From positions 1 to 7,421 of the forward strand of contig JADFVM010000153.1 of the NCBI GenBank assembly GCA_015222555.1: DNA of 7,421 nucleotides, written 5' to 3'. Below the pieces are notes generated by a model, which was given only the letters and a program-made list of their open reading frames with translations, had not been told where the DNA came from and did no database searches. This stretch comes from Pseudomonadota bacterium. Its GTDB lineage: Bacteria; Desulfobacterota; JADFVX01. Position numbers and translations under genes: made by a program. Below are positions 4,654 to 7,421 of the stretch, piece after piece; the stretch's first letter is position 1, and every line of letters begins with the position of its first letter.

Positions 4654-5838
4654 ATGAGAAAGTTGCTTGTGTTTGTCATCACCTGTATGGTTGTCATGGC
4701 CTTTTCATTGCCGGCCATGGGGGCCAAGAAAATCGTGGTGGGATTTCCGATGTATCTCTCTGGCGGTGGGGCCGTTTTCGGAAAGCCCAGTGCCGAAGGC
4801 GCTAAGATGTTGGTCAAAGAGGTCAATGACGCCGGTGGCGTCCTGGGCCGGAAGATTGAGCTCCTTGTCCGGGATTGCAAGAGCAGTCCAGATGAAGCAA
4901 CCCGGGTGGCCAAGGAAATGATCCTCAAGGACAACATCGACTTCCTGGTCGGCGGTCTGACTTCCTCTCAGGGTCTGGCCCTCGCCGACGTCTCCAAGCA
5001 CGAAAAGATCATCTACATCGCCGCAATCCCCAAAGTAGCCGATATGTGCGAAGCGCCCAGGTTACACCCTTACGTCTTCAGGTCGGCTTGCAACTCTAAG
5101 ACAGAGGGGCGGAGCGCAGCTGTTTTGATGGCCGAATACCCCTGGAAGCGTATCGCCACGATCGGTCCTGATTACTCCTATGGTTGGAGTGTTACCGAGG
5201 CCTTTATACCCTGGCTGAAAAAGATGAAACCGGAAGTCGAGATTGTTCATCAGGCCTGGCCTAAACTGGGTGAATCGGATTACACTCCCTTTATCAGCGT
5301 TGTCTTGGCCTCCAAGCCCGATGCTGTATTCTCGACCTTATGGGGAGGCCACTTTATCACCTTCGCCAAGCAGGCACGAGACTACGGATTCTTTGAGAAA
5401 GTCGGATTTGTATCGGCTGGAGAGGCCGGGTGTATGGAAGCTATTAGGGGCGCAGGAGACGATATGCCTCTCGGAATCATTTCCAATGCCTACGATACTT
5501 TCTGGTACCCGGACACCGCTTGGCATAGGGACTGGGCCCGGCGTTTAAATAAGTTCATGGGGACGAAGTACGCCTCAAGTTGGGCAGGCACCGGATATGA
5601 TGCCATGAAATTCCTTACTGAGGCGATAAAAAAGGCCGGCACCACAGATACTGATAAGGTCATCAAGGCCCTTGAGGGATTGACCATCGACTCCTCTGTT
5701 GGCAAGCTGACCATGAGAGCCAAGGATCACCAGGCTGTTCGGGGCATGTACTGGGGCCCCGTGACCAAGGTTCCGGAATATCCTTTCCCCATCCTTAAAC
5801 CGGTTCGATATATTCCGGCAGACGAATTGATGGACTAA
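4654..5838 (+). CDS. periplasmic substrate-binding protein of a Liv/HAAT-type ABC transporter
   Basis: A type I periplasmic-binding protein of 394 residues, the usual length for the branched-chain amino-acid (LivJ/LivK) class. It starts with a clear signal peptide: MRKLL, a hydrophobic core VFVITCMVVMAFSL, and a likely signal peptidase I site near AMG|AKK (after residue 23). The mature protein has IVVGFPMYLSGGGAVFGKPSAEGAKM, then VNDAGGVLGRKIELLVRD, the class hallmark, and VGGLTSSQGLALADVS, the serine-rich ligand loop. It captures a ligand for the LivH/LivM permeases that follow. The family also binds aromatic acids, urea, amides and other small carboxylates, so the ligand is not necessarily an amino acid. 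The start was set at the ATG because AGGAGGG (4640-4646) lies 7 nt before it; an in-frame TTG at 4648 sits too close to that site. Confidence 0.93.
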   Translation: MRKLLVFVITCMVVMAFSLPAMGAKKIVVGFPMYLSGGGAVFGKPSAEGAKMLVKEVNDAGGVLGRKIELLVRDCKSSPDEATRVAKEMILKDNIDFLVGGLTSSQGLALADVSKHEKIIYIAAIPKVADMCEAPRLHPYVFRSACNSKTEGRSAAVLMAEYPWKRIATIGPDYSYGWSVTEAFIPWLKKMKPEVEIVHQAWPKLGESDYTPFISVVLASKPDAVFSTLWGGHFITFAKQARDYGFFEKVGFVSAGEAGCMEAIRGAGDDMPLGIISNAYDTFWYPDTAWHRDWARRLNKFMGTKYASSWAGTGYDAMKFLTEAIKKAGTTDTDKVIKALEGLTIDSSVGKLTMRAKDHQAVRGMYWGPVTKVPEYPFPILKPVRYIPADELMD

Positions 5839-5856
5839 TTCTTCTTTAAGAACCTT

Positions 5857-5896
5857 GGAGCTTGTCCGTTTCCTGAATAAGGAGCGGGCAAGCTCC
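5857..5896 (+). other. long intercistronic hairpin between binding-protein and permease genes
   Basis: GGAGCTTGTCCG (5857-5868) pairs with CGGGCAAGCTCC (5885-5896), 12 bp with one G-U pair. An inner TCC/GGA extension (5871-5873 with 5881-5883) follows past a small bulge, leaving a 7-nt loop. It begins 18 nt after the stop codon. The downstream bases are TTCCAACTCTCTTT, not a clean T-tract, so termination would be partial at best. A stem here typically blocks 3' exonucleases, keeping binding-protein mRNA more abundant than permease mRNA. Confidence 0.65.
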
Positions 5897-5936
5897 TTCC
5901 AACTCTCTTTATCCAAAGACCGGGGGTTTTGTAGAA

Positions 5937-6827
5937 TTGAGCTTCGATCTTTCATTTGTGGTCCTTCAGCTACTCAACGGATTAACCAATGCGATGTTTA
6001 TTTTTCTCATCGCCTCCGGTCTCTCAATCATATTTGGTGTCCTGGGTGTTCTGAACTTTGCCCATGGTTCTCTTTACATGCTCGGCGCATACGCCACCTA
6101 TCAATGCGTCTCCTTGTTTGTTGACTTCCCAGGCCAGTTCTGGTGGGCCGTGATCGCGGCCTCAGTGGCGGTGGCCTTGCTTGGGGGGATCATCGAACGA
6201 CTCCTGCTTCGCCGGCTTTACCACCAAGTGGAAATTAATCAGCTTCTGCTTACCTATGCCCTGGTCCTGGTTTTAGGTGACCTGGCCAGGTTCATTTGGG
6301 GCGTTGACCAACTCTCCGTGTCACGACCGGCTGTACTCAGAGGAGCGGTTGAGATCCTCGGACAGTATTTCCCCAAATATAATGTCTTCATTCTTTTTCT
6401 GGGTCCCTGTGTCGCCTTTCTTTTCTGGTTTTTCATGCTCAGAACCCGCTGGGGGCGGATGGTCCGGGCGGCGGCGTTGGATCGGGAGACCCTCGGTGCT
6501 CTCGGAGTTAACGTGGATCGATTGTTCACTGTTGTCTTCATGATCGGCTCATGGTTGGGCGCGCTGGGCGGGGCTTTAGTTGCCCCGGTCATAACCATTA
6601 GGCCTGGCATGGACGTCGAGATCATCATCAATGCCTTCATTGTGGTAGTGATCGGTGGATTGGGCAGTTTCTGGGGAACTTTTCTCGGGGCGCTCATCGT
6701 CGGGCCGGTCTATGCCCTGGGCATTTTGGTTTTCCCCAGGTTGTCCATGATTTTCATTTACGTCATCATGGTTGTTGTTTTGATGACTCGACCATGGGGT
6801 CTTTTGGGAAGGCCCTTACAGCGTTAA
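5937..6827 (+). CDS. livH: LivH-like branched-chain amino-acid-type ABC transporter permease
   Basis: An integral inner-membrane permease of 296 residues, the LivH length, with multiple hydrophobic spans. The N-terminus FVVLQLLNGLTNAMFIFLIA and the signature NFAHG (40-44), followed by SLYMLGAYA, mark the LivH/HAAT class. A conserved cytoplasmic coupling stretch RAAALDRETLGALGVNVDRLF (about residues 177-197) is the site that would contact the ATPase, and GGLGSFWGTFLGALIVG lies near the C-terminus. It pairs with the LivM encoded 4 nt downstream. The start is a TTG. A GGGGG run (5922-5926) about 10 nt upstream may serve as Shine-Dalgarno; no ATG lies upstream in frame, and the first ATG (residue 20) would cut into the first membrane span. 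GTG 5958 is the alternative. The transported ligand is unknown. Confidence 0.93.
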   Translation: MSFDLSFVVLQLLNGLTNAMFIFLIASGLSIIFGVLGVLNFAHGSLYMLGAYATYQCVSLFVDFPGQFWWAVIAASVAVALLGGIIERLLLRRLYHQVEINQLLLTYALVLVLGDLARFIWGVDQLSVSRPAVLRGAVEILGQYFPKYNVFILFLGPCVAFLFWFFMLRTRWGRMVRAAALDRETLGALGVNVDRLFTVVFMIGSWLGALGGALVAPVITIRPGMDVEIIINAFIVVVIGGLGSFWGTFLGALIVGPVYALGILVFPRLSMIFIYVIMVVVLMTRPWGLLGRPLQR

Positions 6828-6831
6828 AGAC

Positions 6832-7421
6832 ATGTCCAGACAGAATTGGATACTCATCGCCATCGTCGTGCTAATGGGGCTTATTCCCCTGACAGGGTCC
6901 CGTTACTACGTGTTTCTTTTAACGGATATCCTGATTTTCGGGCTTTTCGCCCTGAGTCTGAATCTTTTGCTGGGCTATACCGGGCTGGTCTCCTTTGGTC
7001 ATGCGGCCTATTTTGGGATCGGGTGCTATGCGTGCGGATTGCTGATCAAAAAGGCTGGGCTCAGTTTTGGGATCGCCTTTGCAGCCACCGGTTTCTTTGG
7101 GGCGGCGGCCGCCCTGATCATCGGCTTTTTTTGCGTGCGTTTGACCAAGATCTATTTTGCCCTGCTGACCCTGGCCTTTTCCCAGATCGTATGGGCCATT
7201 GTCTTCAAATGGAATTCCTTGACCGGTGGAGATACCGGAATCTATGACATTCACTTCCCGAAATTTCTTGATTCAAGGACAAAATACTTTTATTTCACCC
7301 TGGCCGTAGTGTCCATATCTGTACTTATACTCAGAAAAATCGTCAACTCCCCATTCGGCCGCATACTGATGACCATTCGGGATAACCCCGAACGCACGGA
7401 GTTTATTGGCATCAACGTGAA
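6832..7421 (+). CDS. livM: LivM-like branched-chain amino-acid-type ABC transporter permease, C-terminus beyond window
   Basis: From the ATG at 6832 the frame is open to the right edge (196 codons plus two bases), so the gene is truncated by the window, not broken. The peptide has a first membrane span, then GYTGLVSFGHAAYFGIG (48-64), the LivM counterpart of the LivH NFAHG region, then KIYFALLTLAFSQIVWA, LTGGDTGI, and at the end SPFGRILMTIRDNPERTEFIGINV, the conserved coupling-loop region that contacts the ATPase. LivM proteins are usually 300-400 residues, so about half is missing. It begins 4 nt after the livH stop with only a weak purine stretch before it, which implies translational coupling. 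The ATPase genes (livG, livF) would be expected just beyond the edge. Confidence 0.93.
   Translation, partial: MSRQNWILIAIVVLMGLIPLTGSRYYVFLLTDILIFGLFALSLNLLLGYTGLVSFGHAAYFGIGCYACGLLIKKAGLSFGIAFAATGFFGAAAALIIGFFCVRLTKIYFALLTLAFSQIVWAIVFKWNSLTGGDTGIYDIHFPKFLDSRTKYFYFTLAVVSISVLILRKIVNSPFGRILMTIRDNPERTEFIGINV

Noticed and set aside
5857..5910. Rho-independent terminator after the binding-protein gene
   Set aside because: The stem is strong but is followed by TTCCAACTCTCTTT rather than a T-run, and livH clearly belongs to the same transporter; called a hairpin instead.
6254..6697. 147-codon minus-strand frame inside livH
   Set aside because: It is antisense to strongly conserved LivH sequence; its proline-, arginine- and threonine-rich translation is a shadow of hydrophobic codons.
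6846..7247. 133-codon plus-strand frame near the right edge
   Set aside because: It is out of frame with the LivM reading, which carries clear family motifs through the same bases and stays open to the edge.
1..7421. CRISPR array, tRNA, rRNA, phage or defence module
   Set aside because: No regularly spaced repeats, cloverleaf-like sequence, rRNA signature or phage/defence gene was seen. The only mobile-element trace is the transposase fragment at 1-83.

Overview
The window looks like a bacterial chromosome segment of moderate GC with one sharply AT-rich intergenic region (about 140-260). Gene style and content suggest a Gram-negative anaerobe, plausibly of the Desulfobacterota (former Deltaproteobacteria). 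The reasons are an N-terminal fragment of a REP-associated (Y1/IS200-like) transposase of a type common there, many GTG/TTG starts, and a Liv-type ABC transporter in a catabolic locus. This assignment is inference; no rRNA or marker gene is present.

Layout. The left edge (1-83, minus strand) carries the first 27 codons of a Y1-type transposase, too short to appear in most ORF lists. It diverges from everything else in the window. A divergent promoter region (84-336) follows, with a minus-strand sigma70-like promoter (92-120), a plus-strand one (163-191) and a strong 22-bp direct repeat. One copy of the repeat overlaps the plus-strand -10 and the second lies 145 bp downstream across the first start codon. 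All remaining genes run rightward: a PfkB-family 2-keto-3-deoxygluconate (KDG) kinase-like protein (337-1515), an overlapping IclR-family regulator (1493-2377), a KDPG/KHG aldolase (2502-3149), a UlaG-like metallo-beta-lactamase-fold hydrolase (3372-4100), a small antibiotic-biosynthesis-monooxygenase-like ferredoxin-fold protein (4236-4526), and a branched-chain-amino-acid-type (Liv/HAAT) ABC transporter: periplasmic binding protein (4654-5838), LivH permease (5937-6827) and LivM permease (6832 to beyond the right edge).

How they may work together. Kinase and aldolase form the lower Entner-Doudoroff pair: KDG is phosphorylated to KDPG and cleaved to pyruvate and glyceraldehyde 3-phosphate. 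IclR proteins commonly control such sugar-acid pathways and usually bind operators beside their own operon. The UlaG-like hydrolase could open a lactone and the small ferredoxin-fold protein could be an isomerase, mutarotase or monooxygenase-like accessory. The adjoining Liv-type importer could bring in the substrate. No dehydratase or dehydrogenase that would make KDG is in the window, so the true substrate is unknown. The gaps between the middle genes (98-222 bp) hold hairpins, inverted repeats and strong Shine-Dalgarno sequences. This suggests either one loosely spaced operon with differential mRNA stability or several regulated sub-units.

Limits. All functions come from reading motifs in the translations; no database search was possible. 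The window does not show an obviously new system. The best candidates for something undescribed are the substrate of this catabolic cassette, the divergent long kinase, and the paired direct-repeat operator.
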